Assembly (NCBI GenBank): GCA_964250765.1
Contig: CAXUHF010000007.1
Location: forward strand, 14,590-78,589
DNA length: 64,000 bases
Reading direction: 5' to 3'
From: JBBQVS01 sp964250765
Lineage (GTDB): Bacteria; Chloroflexota; Ktedonobacteria; Ktedonobacterales; Ktedonobacteraceae
In this document: positions 7,795 to 17,601 of the stretch, one piece after another
How the letters are laid out: each line of letters opens with the position of its first letter
Numbering within the stretch: position 1 is the stretch's first letter
Notes under the pieces: generated by a model
Database searches by the model: none
Told to the model about the DNA's origin: nothing
Seen by the model: the letters and a program-made list of their open reading frames with translations, nothing else
Program-made: the position numbers and the translations under genes

Positions 7795-8745
7795 ATGCCT
7801 TCTGCAAGACCTTTTTTTGCATCTATTCGACGTTACTTCTTACCGCTTACACTCCTGCTTTTGACCGTCTTTATAGCGAGTTGTGGTGGAGGCTCCACCT
7901 CTACAGCAGGAAGTGCCACTAGCGCAACAACAGGGGGTAGTGGCGCATCTTCCAATGGAAGTGGTTCTTCTACTACAGGAAGTAGTTCCTCGCAGGGACA
8001 GCAGAAGCAGAACGTAGATTCGCCTGCACAGTATCTGATTAAATCGCTAAAAGTAAGCATGAATGTCAAAGACACAACCAAAGCTGCGGACGCTTTACAA
8101 ACATGGATTACCACAACGGACACAAGCGCATCTTCCGCAGGTATTACGTATGAGCAGGCAGACAATAATAATCTCTATAACGTTTCACTTACCTTCTCAG
8201 TCCGATCAACACTTTATCCACAAATTGAAAGTTACCTACGAGACTACGCATCGCACAACGGTGGACAATTGCTCTCTCTCAACGAAACAGTACAAGATGT
8301 TACCAACGATTACATCGATACACAATCACGTCTCACTAATTTACGTACTGAACAGACACGCTTACTGAACCTGCTTGGTCACGCGCAGGCCCTTGGAGAT
8401 ATTATCACTATCCAGGATAAGCTGACTGATATTGAAGGACAGATTGAGACGATAGAGGCACATCTCAAGGAGCTGAACGGTCAGGTCTCATATTATACAG
8501 TTGCTATTACCCTACAACCATTAGTACTTGCTACTCCATCTTCACCAACTCCAACAGGTTGGAGCCTTGGACAAACATTTCATGATGCATTCGCGGCATC
8601 TCTCGGTTTCGCGCAAGGCATGGTGACGCTGCTAGTCTGGCTTTTGGCCTATAGCGTTTACCTCATACCTCTCGCAATACTCGCATGGTTTGTCTTTCGA
8701 TGGAGAAAACGCTCGCTTGCTACGTCATCACCTGCACCAAAATAA
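7795..8745 (+). CDS. DUF4349 lipoprotein
   Basis: 316 residues. Signal peptide with lipobox FIASC, a long Ser/Thr/Gly/Ala linker (about residues 33-70), then a DUF4349-like domain. That domain has paired beta-rich segments and a coiled-coil stretch (about 175-230: SRLTNLRTEQTRLLNLLGHA and DIEGQIETIEAHLKELNGQV). A C-terminal membrane helix (about 280-300) is followed by basic residues. The family is common in surface lipoproteins of unknown role. ATG preceded by AAAGGAG. No clear operon partner. Confidence 0.88.
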   Translation: MPSARPFFASIRRYFLPLTLLLLTVFIASCGGGSTSTAGSATSATTGGSGASSNGSGSSTTGSSSSQGQQKQNVDSPAQYLIKSLKVSMNVKDTTKAADALQTWITTTDTSASSAGITYEQADNNNLYNVSLTFSVRSTLYPQIESYLRDYASHNGGQLLSLNETVQDVTNDYIDTQSRLTNLRTEQTRLLNLLGHAQALGDIITIQDKLTDIEGQIETIEAHLKELNGQVSYYTVAITLQPLVLATPSSPTPTGWSLGQTFHDAFAASLGFAQGMVTLLVWLLAYSVYLIPLAILAWFVFRWRKRSLATSSPAPK

Positions 8746-8892
8746 TTATATAGAACCACGACCTCAAGGATGCAGAGCTATATACACCTTCGGCTTTGCT
8801 CAACTCAATAACGCAGAGTTCTTGTGCTATACTATCGTCAGGCGAGGAAGCGTAGTATTTTCTTATCTATCTAACTAAAGGAGTGGTCTCAT

Positions 8893-10449
8893 ATGGTGCA
8901 GCAGGTTGACGCAATTATCATTGGAGCAGGGCATAATGGGCTAGTTGCAGCAGGTTATCTCGCACGTGCAGGAAAGAAGGTCATCGTGTTAGAGCAACGC
9001 GACCGAGTTGGCGGAGCCTGTACACTTGAGGAGCCATTTCCTGGCTTTACGATGTCGCCTTGCGCATATGTGGTGAGTTTGCTTCGTCCTGAGATTATTC
9101 GTGATTTAGAGTTGCATCGCTACGGCTTCGATGCGTATGTCAAAGACCCACAGATGTTTGTACCCTACCAGGATGGTAAGTATCTTTTTCTCCGTGCCAG
9201 CACTGAAAAAACCATTGAAGGCATTCGTAAGCTTTCGCCACATGATGCCGAGGCTTATCCCAAATTCTTGCGTTTCTTTGATCGCGCCTCTGAAATTCTC
9301 AACCCAATTCTTTTAGAGGAACCACCTTCAGTTGCTGATCTCGCGGGACGTTTTCGCGGTGAAGATGAAGAAATTTACCGCTATTTGATGTTTGGCAACT
9401 TGTACGATATGCTCGCGGATTATTTTGAGTCAGATTATCTCCGGGCCGCTTTTGCAGGACAAGGTGTCATAGGATCGTTTATCGGTCCAAAGACTCCAGG
9501 TTCGGTCTACGTGATGTGGCATCATATGTTTGGTGAGGTCAACGGCGAGCAAGGCATGTGGGGCTATGTGCGTGGCGGTATGGGTCGTATTAGCTTCGCA
9601 ATGGCGGCATCCGCAGAAGCACAGGGAGCCGTTATTCGTACCGATACTCGTGTCGCAAAAATACTTGTGCATAACGGCAAGGCCGAGGGTGTGCGCTTAG
9701 AAAACGGGGAAGAAGTACGCGCTGCAACAGTGCTTTCTAATGCAGACCCCAAAAGAACATTTCTGCAATTCTGTGCTGACGCAGACCTGGATAAAGGGTT
9801 TTTGAAACGTATTACACAGTTTAAAACAGATAGTGCTGTCATCAAACTGAATGTCGCGCTTAAAGAGTTGCCAAGTTTTCGTTGTTTGCCAGGAACAACG
9901 CCTGGTTTACAACATGCAGGTTCATGCGAAATTAGCCCAACTCCCGATTGGGTGCAGAATGCTTATGAGGATGCGTCGCACGGTGAGTTGTCACGCAAGC
10001 CTTATATTGAAGCCTACATGCAATCCTCAACCGACCCTACTATCGCTCCAGCAGGCAAACACACGATTTCTATGTTCTGCCAGTATGCTCCCTATCATCT
10101 CAAAGGACGCGAATGGTCTGACGAAGTGAAGAACGAAATGGCTGACCGTATCGTTGCAACCATGACAGAGTTTGCGCCGAACTTCGCCGATGCCATCATT
10201 GATCGTCAAGTTCTCAGCCCTGTTGACATCGAGCAACGTTATGGCATGGCGAATGGCAATATCTTTCACGGCGAGATTACCCCTGACCAGTTATTCTCGC
10301 TTCGACCTACGCCAGAATGTGCTCGCTATCGTACTCCAATTGAGGGGCTATACCTGTGTGGCTCAGGTGTGCATCCGGGCGGTGGGGTTATGGGTGCGCC
10401 TGGACATAATGCAGCACAAGCAGTATTGAGTGATTGGGAGAAAAAATAA
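8893..10449 (+). CDS. Phytoene-desaturase-like FAD oxidoreductase
   Basis: 518 residues. N-terminal dinucleotide fold IIIGAGHNGLVAAGYLARAG followed by VLEQRDRVGGACT. The C-terminal FAD-closing motif is GLYLCGSGVHPGGGVMGAPGHNAA. This belongs to the CrtI/PYROXD2-like amine oxidase superfamily (NAD(P)/FAD-dependent desaturases or isomerases). No carotenoid synthase lies next to it, so the substrate is open; a CrtA-like gene sits at 36457. Start ATG at 8893 has AAAGGAG nine bases before. A perfect hairpin terminator follows at 10467. Confidence 0.93.
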   Translation: MVQQVDAIIIGAGHNGLVAAGYLARAGKKVIVLEQRDRVGGACTLEEPFPGFTMSPCAYVVSLLRPEIIRDLELHRYGFDAYVKDPQMFVPYQDGKYLFLRASTEKTIEGIRKLSPHDAEAYPKFLRFFDRASEILNPILLEEPPSVADLAGRFRGEDEEIYRYLMFGNLYDMLADYFESDYLRAAFAGQGVIGSFIGPKTPGSVYVMWHHMFGEVNGEQGMWGYVRGGMGRISFAMAASAEAQGAVIRTDTRVAKILVHNGKAEGVRLENGEEVRAATVLSNADPKRTFLQFCADADLDKGFLKRITQFKTDSAVIKLNVALKELPSFRCLPGTTPGLQHAGSCEISPTPDWVQNAYEDASHGELSRKPYIEAYMQSSTDPTIAPAGKHTISMFCQYAPYHLKGREWSDEVKNEMADRIVATMTEFAPNFADAIIDRQVLSPVDIEQRYGMANGNIFHGEITPDQLFSLRPTPECARYRTPIEGLYLCGSGVHPGGGVMGAPGHNAAQAVLSDWEKK

Positions 10450-10466
10450 AAACAGCATCTACTTAA

Positions 10467-10505
10467 AAGAGCTAGCTGAGATTATCTCAGCTAGCTCTTC
10501 TTTTG
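10467..10505 (+). terminator. Intrinsic terminator after the oxidoreductase
   Basis: 15-bp perfect arms (10467-10481, 10485-10499) around TTA, followed by CTTTT. Good rho-independent terminator for the upstream gene. Confidence 0.85.
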
Positions 10506-10620
10506 TCCATTTATTTCACTCATCCTTGCCGATTTCTTTGATATTAGCTACAATTCAATGTGATGTTTTGGCTATGCTGCGCGTTATATTAAGTAGTAGG
10601 ATAGTAGAAAGGAGAGTTTT

Positions 10621-10893
10621 ATGAATTTATCCCCTTGTGTAAAAACAAGAACCTACCAAAATATAGACCAATGTAGTGCGTGTTTAGTAAAGAAAGGCCA
10701 GATGCGGGCAATGGTACAGAAAGCAAACGAGGCGTTCATCTTTCGTGATGCGTCAGACTGCACACCACCTAACCTGATATGTGTTGAGAACATAGGAAAA
10801 GGTACCTATCGTTCAGAGCGATGCTTTTTACCCAGTAACTTCACAACGCCAGAGTTAACCCAAAACCTCTCGCATAGGGCTTCATCCAACTAG
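10621..10893 (+). CDS. Small hypothetical protein
   Basis: 90 residues. ATG with a near-ideal ribosome site (AAAGGAG, 6 bases before), which is the main support. No family recognised. It has a CSAC motif and further cysteines (residues 6, 18, 21 and later), so it may bind metal or form disulfides. No signal peptide or membrane segment is evident. Stand-alone between two terminators. Confidence 0.5.
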   Translation: MNLSPCVKTRTYQNIDQCSACLVKKGQMRAMVQKANEAFIFRDASDCTPPNLICVENIGKGTYRSERCFLPSNFTTPELTQNLSHRASSN

Positions 10894-10928
10894 AACGAAA
10901 TGTTCTACTCAGATGAGTCCTTTTTTTA
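10894..10928 (+). terminator. Terminator after the small hypothetical gene
   Basis: Nested short stems (AGAAC/GTTCT at about 10896-10908, ACTC/GAGT at about 10909-10920) followed by a run of seven T at 10922-10928. It ends the + strand gene. Confidence 0.5.
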
Positions 10929-10973
10929 TGAACATTTTCCCCTTCGTGAACATACCTCGTAATTTCCCCACCT

Positions 10974-13900
10974 TTATCTCCTGTAATTCTTTCCTAGGGT
11001 ATCCTCTGTCCACTGTGTTATTTCTTCTAGCAGCAAGGTAGAGTACGCGGTAATAGCCGAGAGCTTCGCAGACTGCAAAAGATGCAGCACATCAGAAAGA
11101 GACAAAGTATTTTGTACTATAGTTTGAGCAGTATGCTCGTTGTAACGCCGTAATCCTTTCAGTGCTAAGGTAAGAAAATAAGGGTTACGTCCACCATTTT
11201 TCATCGCAAACCATCGTGCTACCCTGTGTTCATCTACGTATATTGATTGTAGACATGCATCGTTCATTGCAGAAGATTCTTCCGCAATAGTTGCAATGCC
11301 CAACAGCACCATACTCCAACCTATTTCACTTGTCCACCCCTCTCGCAACAACTCTACAAGAAATGGATCATGAAATATCCGTATAGGTGTAGAGGATTTT
11401 ATTGAGGTAAGGTTCCATAAAAAGAAACAAAGATCTTCTGGTGATGCTTCCTGTAATTGCTGCGTTCTCACCTTGGTCTCTACGTATGTACAATAGTGCG
11501 TTGCCATGCCCTTGTCGATATACCTGTATATATTCCATAGAAAAAGACCGATATCTTTGACAGTTGCATTCTCAAACTTCTCAGCAATGTTTGCGGTTTG
11601 TAGCTCTTGTTGGATTTTGTACAAATACTCTGTAGCTATGTTGGCAATGTTGAAAATAAGTAGTTGGATGCCCTGTATGTCACTTATCGCAAGAGCGTCT
11701 TGGAGGATCGCAGGTTGATGCAAGGGAGCAAGGAGGAAGGGCAGGTAAGTTGCGTCTATTGATCGTGCATGATGTAGTAAAAGAGCAAAGTGAAGAAGAT
11801 TAGTTGATGCTATGCGCTCCGCTAGATTCGTTGTGATGAGCAAGTCAAGAGCTTTATGTGCAAGCCTCTGTCCTTCCTGTGGTATCGCTAAGAGACGATC
11901 AAGCAATTCACCTATTTTGTTGAGAGGCTCGGCGGCTAATCGCTCTAGCAGGTACTGCTCTTGAAAGAGGATATAACCTTCTTGTACAGGCCGAAATATA
12001 TATTGATAGGAAAAAAAGGTGCCGACTGACCCTAGTGATGTACGCCGAAACAGTTCGGCAATATCTTGTGCAGAACAGTGCTGTATGAAAGCTTCCCAGA
12101 ATGCCCTTGTTGAGGCTTTACGTACTTGTTCCAAGTCTGCTAAGGAAGTCCCCTGAACGTGACAAAGTGCTGCCATTTCTGCCGACGTGACTACTTCTAG
12201 CAATCTTACAGCACTAGGGACCGAAATAGCTCTCAATGTGCGTAACAGAGAGGCAAAACGCCGTAGATTGCCTTGTTTCACATGTAGCCCCACTTGCTCT
12301 ATGTCTAGCAACTCGACGAATTCGACTACCAGCTCGTGTGGGCATCCAACGCGCTGTATGAACTGCACCATTTGGTCTATTGAACCAATATTACTAACGT
12401 TTGCCTTCTGTGAAAGCATTTCCAATGGAAAAAGGTGTAGTAGTCTGTGAGTTTGATCTCGTGATATCTTTTCAAGTGTGTAGAGTGTCCAGAACAAGCT
12501 CTGCAAACCTATTCCGTCGCTTTGTTGAACAAACTGCTGCATATCTAGTGCCTCGACAAAATGAGTCAGTCGTTCTTTCCCATATCCATAGGCTTGTAAC
12601 TGCTTTACCATATCCTGAAAATTCCGTACCGTTGTCTTTGCTATAAGTGCCTCTACCGTAATACCGAATAATAATTGCTGTGCTTTTTCAGGAGCAATGT
12701 TCCGAATTGTTCGTAGCAGTCTAAAAAGGTCTTGAATACTTTCGCCTTCCATATGCTGAGCCAGTTGCTCCATAGGGAGTGCATGAACAACCTTGGATAC
12801 AAAATCAGCATCAATATACTGTGTTGCTTGAAGAAATATTGCTGTATCTTGAGACGAGGCTTTTAGAAGTCTTGCATGAATATCTTGTATACTTGCGATA
12901 CGTACTAGCCTCTCCATCAGTCGGGCCGCATCGTTACAGTCCAGCCGTGCCACTTTATAGATATATCGTATTGCATCTACCAGCGTTTCTTTGCTAAACT
13001 GATTGGCGGTACGCTCTTGCAGATCACGGTTAGTTAAGAGTTGTTTCAGAATATCTTCGTGTCGTTGCCGACTCAAGCTATCATAAAGAGTGATAGAGTT
13101 TAACGGCTTTGCGCTTATATACGCTTCAAGTGTTGAAGTTACTAACACATTGATATTCTCTTGCGTTACCTGTCCATACTGATTGAATACATAGGCAAGA
13201 AATAACTCTCGTGCTTCCGTTGGATGTAATGCTAGGTCATAGAGTCGTCCATAGCCTGTGACAATTGCGTAGGTAAGAAGTTTCTCTTTTTGTAATCGCT
13301 TGATTTCATCTTGTGAAAGGTTCTTTTCGACAAAAAACGTGTGTGCTCTTACTTCATACCGTTGTAGGACACAAAGAGTCGCAAGCGCGGTACCATATAC
13401 AGAGAGATACTTTGTTTCTAATGCACGATACAGGTCTTCTTGTCGCACTTCACTAAGATGATAACGGGGTCCAAGTGCTTTCCATACATCCAATCGGCTT
13501 CGGGAGACAACTAAATTGTGAGCATGTTGCTTTGCAAGTTTCTTCAAATCGTCGTTTGCTAACGCGTTCTCGTATTCAGAAGATAGTTGACGTAATGTTG
13601 TTACATATTGCTCAATAACCTGTAGATAGATATCTTCCGAACGAACCTGTACTTTTTCATCGTCCGTGAACATGTGAAAGTAGGAACTCTCTTCAAGAGA
13701 GGTTTCGTGTAAGTTTGTACGAGAAACAAGCAAAAATTGTGCATACGTTGGTGGTTGGTCTTTCCATTGACGACAGAACTCGTCTACCTCTCTTGACGCG
13801 AGATGGCAGTTATCCAGGATATAAAGGGTGTCCGGTTGGTCATGTTCAAGTGCTACCGCATACCACTTACGTCCATCACCCACTTCTGCTTGTTTGACAT

Positions 13901-14810
13901 CTTTGTAACCGACACGGTATTGTGCTTCCTCCTGAAGATATTTTGCGAATGAGAGAGCAAGAACAGTTTTACCAGCTGCGGCACGTCCAACGAGAAGCAC
14001 ACAATGTTTTGCATGCAGTATTCTTTCTATCTCGTCAAAGTATTCCTTTTGAGGCGTATATATTCTTCCTCGCTCAAAATCCTCTTGAAACCAGTGCCCT
14101 TCTGTATCGAAAAACGTTTCTATGCGTGTGAAGTAATTTAGGGAATTATCAGTCAGACGAAAAGGATTTTGCCATAGTTCGTCGTTTGGGGATGAAGCCG
14201 ATCTGAAGGAGTTGGAGTGCAGTAAAACAATGGAGGTAGGGTTGGTTCCTGGGTGTACAAGCAGTTCAGGTATTGAAGCCTCAGCTATTCCCTCTAAGAG
14301 TAATGCACTTTTCCCTTGCTCGAATGCGTTTTGAATTGATCCACCAAAGCCAATCGCACGATAAAATGAAGCGGCAAATGTTCCCGCAGCAGTATCTCCA
14401 ATCGCTGCATTCATGCCCACAACACATACGATCTCTTGTCGTATCGCTTCAGCTTGAGTTTTAGAATAACACGCGTTAAGCACAATTAAGCGGATAGTAT
14501 TCTTGAACGTCTTGAAAACGGAAGTAAGAGCTTGAGAACTTACAGGTCTAGGAAAGCCATCGTCTCCTACAAACTGTAACTCACCTGTTGGCGTACCATG
14601 ACCACTGAAATGCACGATCTGCGGATGATACCGATTGAGCGATTGCAATAAATCATCCGGCCTTGCAGCCCATGCTGTAACTAGCTCAAGTTGGTCGCGT
14701 AGTTCAGATGCATATACCTTTTCATCAATCAACCGCATCTCTTCATCGAGAGCGAGTTTGCTTGTCCCTAAAGGGTTTGCAGCAAGAAATAACACTCTAA
14801 TTTTATTCAA
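10974..14810 (-). CDS. CHAT protease - P-loop NTPase - helical-repeat protein
   Basis: 1278 residues. The N-terminal domain (about 1-200) is a caspase-like CHAT peptidase with His71 in HFSGHG and Cys114 in LNACYSK. A P-loop NTPase follows with Walker A GRAAAGKT (275-282) and Walker B LYILDN (about 329-334). The rest, about 700 residues, is alpha-helical with degenerate repeats around motifs such as FASLLRTLRAISVPSAVRLL and LFWTLYTLEKISRDQTHRLL. This protease-switch-sensor order is that of STAND-type signalling or immune proteins: the repeats sense, the NTPase switches and the peptidase acts. TTG start with AGGA seven bases before. It follows the 14871-15419 gene by 60 bases. A defence role is inference; no toxin or gasdermin neighbour is seen. 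Confidence 0.85.
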   Translation of the reverse strand: MNKIRVLFLAANPLGTSKLALDEEMRLIDEKVYASELRDQLELVTAWAARPDDLLQSLNRYHPQIVHFSGHGTPTGELQFVGDDGFPRPVSSQALTSVFKTFKNTIRLIVLNACYSKTQAEAIRQEIVCVVGMNAAIGDTAAGTFAASFYRAIGFGGSIQNAFEQGKSALLLEGIAEASIPELLVHPGTNPTSIVLLHSNSFRSASSPNDELWQNPFRLTDNSLNYFTRIETFFDTEGHWFQEDFERGRIYTPQKEYFDEIERILHAKHCVLLVGRAAAGKTVLALSFAKYLQEEAQYRVGYKDVKQAEVGDGRKWYAVALEHDQPDTLYILDNCHLASREVDEFCRQWKDQPPTYAQFLLVSRTNLHETSLEESSYFHMFTDDEKVQVRSEDIYLQVIEQYVTTLRQLSSEYENALANDDLKKLAKQHAHNLVVSRSRLDVWKALGPRYHLSEVRQEDLYRALETKYLSVYGTALATLCVLQRYEVRAHTFFVEKNLSQDEIKRLQKEKLLTYAIVTGYGRLYDLALHPTEARELFLAYVFNQYGQVTQENINVLVTSTLEAYISAKPLNSITLYDSLSRQRHEDILKQLLTNRDLQERTANQFSKETLVDAIRYIYKVARLDCNDAARLMERLVRIASIQDIHARLLKASSQDTAIFLQATQYIDADFVSKVVHALPMEQLAQHMEGESIQDLFRLLRTIRNIAPEKAQQLLFGITVEALIAKTTVRNFQDMVKQLQAYGYGKERLTHFVEALDMQQFVQQSDGIGLQSLFWTLYTLEKISRDQTHRLLHLFPLEMLSQKANVSNIGSIDQMVQFIQRVGCPHELVVEFVELLDIEQVGLHVKQGNLRRFASLLRTLRAISVPSAVRLLEVVTSAEMAALCHVQGTSLADLEQVRKASTRAFWEAFIQHCSAQDIAELFRRTSLGSVGTFFSYQYIFRPVQEGYILFQEQYLLERLAAEPLNKIGELLDRLLAIPQEGQRLAHKALDLLITTNLAERIASTNLLHFALLLHHARSIDATYLPFLLAPLHQPAILQDALAISDIQGIQLLIFNIANIATEYLYKIQQELQTANIAEKFENATVKDIGLFLWNIYRYIDKGMATHYCTYVETKVRTQQLQEASPEDLCFFLWNLTSIKSSTPIRIFHDPFLVELLREGWTSEIGWSMVLLGIATIAEESSAMNDACLQSIYVDEHRVARWFAMKNGGRNPYFLTLALKGLRRYNEHTAQTIVQNTLSLSDVLHLLQSAKLSAITAYSTLLLEEITQWTEDTLGKNYRR

Positions 14811-14870
14811 ACGTGTTCCTCAACATAAAACATGTAATCTTTATGGTAATCACTGTCCAATAATGCCTTT

Positions 14871-15419
14871 CTATTGGGACGGAGCATCAAGCATAGCGCG
14901 TATAAATCCAATGCCTACTGATAGCCAATCAAACGAACGCGTCCACGTTACCCACTCTTGCTGCGTAGGCCAACTCGGTTTATAGCGCGGAATCATTTCC
15001 TTTGGCATCACTACAGCCCATTTACTACCCTCGCCGAGACCGCCAGGAGTGATTCGCATAGTGATATTAAAAACGTTCTCGTTAGGAAGGCGTTCCTTCC
15101 AATCAGGCATAGATTTTAGCAGGGGATCACGCCGCCACACACTCAGGAGTGTAGGTGTCTCTGCGTTCTTTCCTTGTTGGATAGCTAATACCTGTCCGAC
15201 AACAGCCGAGCGTTCCCATTCGGGGAAACGGAGTGAGACGGAGTAACGATATTCATCTAAACCTATTGCTTGTAAAACTGCTTGCGCGCCCTCACGAGCG
15301 AAACGGCGTTCGGTGTCGCTCTGCCAAATTTTGACCATCGCGTCAAGACGTTTTTTCTTGTCTTCTTCACTCAACGTGGCGAGAGGACCGCTATCAAGCG
15401 GGTACTGTTGTCTTTGCAT
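14871..15419 (-). CDS. Conserved-looking hypothetical protein
   Basis: 182 residues, no family recognised. Soluble, rich in Trp and charged residues, with no membrane segment. The start overlaps the end of the pseudouridine synthase by 26 bases. It has an excellent ribosome site (TAGGAGTG about 6 bases before ATG), so it is translationally coupled. It lies between that synthase and the CHAT protein gene. Confidence 0.7.
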   Translation of the reverse strand: MQRQQYPLDSGPLATLSEEDKKKRLDAMVKIWQSDTERRFAREGAQAVLQAIGLDEYRYSVSLRFPEWERSAVVGQVLAIQQGKNAETPTLLSVWRRDPLLKSMPDWKERLPNENVFNITMRITPGGLGEGSKWAVVMPKEMIPRYKPSWPTQQEWVTWTRSFDWLSVGIGFIRAMLDAPSQ

Positions 15420-16344
15420 CCAACACTCCTAAACTAGAAGGAAAGTACTGTTGTAACCAAGCGACGAGATCGTTTGCCAGAGGTGCAAGAAAGATGCAGT
15501 GTTTGTTATCAGGATAACGGCGTAGTTTCAGGCTATATGCATGTAGAAATTGTCGTGTAAGTGCAGTTTCTGGTGTTCCATGTTCAGGATGTAGCGCATA
15601 CATCTGGTCTCCTACAATAGGATAGCCAAGGGCCGCGAGATGAGCACGTATTTGATGTGTGCGACCCGTTATCGGCTGTACGTCAAGAAGCAGAAAGCCA
15701 TTTTCAGTCGCTAGGACGCGACAGTGTGTTATAGCTTCATCACCGTCAGGGCCAACAATACAACGACGCCGTTCATCAGGATCACGCTGTAGTGGTCCAT
15801 CTAACTCAAGCATGCCATCGTTAAGCGCGAAAAAATCAAACGTATCATCTATCACTACTTCTTGCCCATTAGAAGTGCGGCGTGTCATACGAAACAATGT
15901 ACGAGGAACCGCCCAAGTCGGTGCACCTTTGCGTACAACAGCAAGATACCGCTTCTCGATAGTATGATCGTGAAACTGCTTGATAACATGTCTTCGTGAG
16001 TGTTCCGTTCGTGCAAGCGCGACGATACCTGATGTATCTTTATCCAGGCGATGTAAGAGACAGGGGCGTTGTAACAAGCCATCTTCTTTCCACTGCCGTT
16101 CAAGACGCCTCTCTCTCAACATTGCTTGAATATGGGGAGGAGCACCAGCCCAATCTGGTTCATCAGGTAACGCTGTCGGTTGCCACTCCTCAACACTTTG
16201 CTGTGCGAGGTAGAGTAGCAACGCATCCCAGAGCGTATTGCCGTCAGCATTTTTGTATGTTGGATGAATAACAACGCCTGCTGGCTTATTCAAGATAAGA
16301 AGGTGATGGTCTTGATGAACAATCGCAATATCTTCAGGTTTCAT
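15394..16344 (-). CDS. RluA-family RNA pseudouridine synthase
   Basis: 316 residues. It converts uridine to pseudouridine in rRNA or tRNA. The catalytic motif HRLDKDTSGI holds the active Asp; NKPAGVVIHP near the N-terminus and GRTHQIRAHLAALGYPIVGD near the end are the other family blocks. No S4 RNA-binding domain precedes the catalytic domain, as in RluA/RluC short forms. A small unknown gene overlaps its end. The target base cannot be told. Confidence 0.93.
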   Translation of the reverse strand: MKPEDIAIVHQDHHLLILNKPAGVVIHPTYKNADGNTLWDALLLYLAQQSVEEWQPTALPDEPDWAGAPPHIQAMLRERRLERQWKEDGLLQRPCLLHRLDKDTSGIVALARTEHSRRHVIKQFHDHTIEKRYLAVVRKGAPTWAVPRTLFRMTRRTSNGQEVVIDDTFDFFALNDGMLELDGPLQRDPDERRRCIVGPDGDEAITHCRVLATENGFLLLDVQPITGRTHQIRAHLAALGYPIVGDQMYALHPEHGTPETALTRQFLHAYSLKLRRYPDNKHCIFLAPLANDLVAWLQQYFPSSLGVLDAKTTVPA

Positions 16345-16406
16345 GGAATAAGTATAGAGGTTGTAGCTGTCTTCGTCAACGTTAAGATAGATGAATGTAC
16401 GGTAAG

Positions 16407-16538
16407 TTAAAAGTCATTGAAGATGTTGTTGTTCGCATGACAGGAACAAGCCTATCACTACCATACACGTAAGAGCGGCAGAAGCAGCGTATAGTAGTGA
16501 CCGGGCTTACCCCGTCATGTCACCGCTCGACTTTTGAA
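16407..16538. repeat. Long imperfect hairpin / possible structured RNA or MITE remnant
   Basis: Four nested pairings span the gap between two divergent genes: 16407-16415 with 16529-16538; 16435-16444 with 16511-16520; 16448-16452 with 16504-16508; 16455-16466 with 16489-16500. They stack as one arm with a small apical region. This could be a decayed palindromic element or a structured RNA. Confidence 0.55.
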
Positions 16539-16641
16539 TAGCCTTAGAATTAAATATAGTACCCTCTTTTCAGTCATGGTAATATAAGTACACGTTACTC
16601 ATCTTACGGAACACATTGTCAAACAGACAAAGAGGTGTTAT

Positions 16642-17601
16642 ATGTCGTTTATTCAGTACCAGTCGCAACCGGAGTTGCGCGATCCTATCATGATTGTTGC
16701 CTTCGCAGGTTGGAATGATGCCGCGGAGTCGGCAACTACTGCTGTGAAGTTTTTGATTGATAAGTGGAAACCGACAAAATTCGCAGAGATCGATTCAGAA
16801 GATTTTTTCGTTTTCACGGAGGCAAGGCCAACGGTGAAACTCGTTGACGGTCTACAACGAACCGTAGTATGGCCTACCAACCAGTTTTACGCTCATACTA
16901 CGTCCGATGATAGTACTCGTGATGTCATTCTCTTTCTTGGCGTTGAGCCGCAACTCAAATGGAAGACGTTTAGTCAGACCTTTCTTGAAGTATGTCGTCA
17001 ATTCAAAGTGTCCGAAGCAGTCTTCCTTGGGGCTTTACTCGCGGAGGTGCCCCATTCGGTAGCTGTTCCTATGTCAGGGACCTCTACCACTACTGACGTG
17101 ATGGAACGCTTACGTGAAATGGCGATTCGCAATTCACGCTATGAGGGACCAACAGGCATGATTGGTGTATTGCAAGACGTATGTCGTCAGGCCGATATTG
17201 CTGCGGCAAGCTTATGGGCTGCGGCACCACATTATCTTGCGGCAACACCAAATATTAAGGTCACAGCTGCTCTTCTAAGCTACATGAATACTTTTCTTTC
17301 CTTTGGCCTTGATCTAAGTGATATCCAATCGGATGCGGTGCGCTTTGAGGAGCAAATCACTTCGCTTGTTGCACGCGATTCAGAAGCAAGTGCTTATGTT
17401 AAACGCTTAGAAGAACAAATTGATGATCGTGATGACGACGACGATGACGACGATGACGATGAGAATCCAGATGTCATCGTAGGAACTGGTCCACTGCCTA
17501 GTGCTGATTCGCTTATTCGTGGTGTCGAAGAGCTATTGCGCAAGGAACGCGAGAATGGGTCTCAACAGTTATCAGATGACGACGACGAGGAGAGTGAATG
17601 A
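16642..17601 (+). CDS. PAC2-family protein
   Basis: 319 residues. PAC2 (proteasome-assembly-chaperone-like) fold: early IVAFAGWNDAAES, then GALLAEVPHS and YEGPTGMIGVL in the usual order. Bacterial members are of unknown role and usually lie in housekeeping clusters. The C-terminal third is acidic with a run of ten Asp near 17437-17460 and another acidic tail. The last bases overlap the next gene's ATG (ATGA), so the two are coupled. Confidence 0.9.
   Translation: MSFIQYQSQPELRDPIMIVAFAGWNDAAESATTAVKFLIDKWKPTKFAEIDSEDFFVFTEARPTVKLVDGLQRTVVWPTNQFYAHTTSDDSTRDVILFLGVEPQLKWKTFSQTFLEVCRQFKVSEAVFLGALLAEVPHSVAVPMSGTSTTTDVMERLREMAIRNSRYEGPTGMIGVLQDVCRQADIAAASLWAAAPHYLAATPNIKVTAALLSYMNTFLSFGLDLSDIQSDAVRFEEQITSLVARDSEASAYVKRLEEQIDDRDDDDDDDDDDENPDVIVGTGPLPSADSLIRGVEELLRKERENGSQQLSDDDDEESE

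Noticed and set aside
10974..14810. Calling the CHAT gene a proven anti-phage system
   Set aside because: No other defence genes adjoin it and no activity can be shown from sequence; reported as a candidate only.
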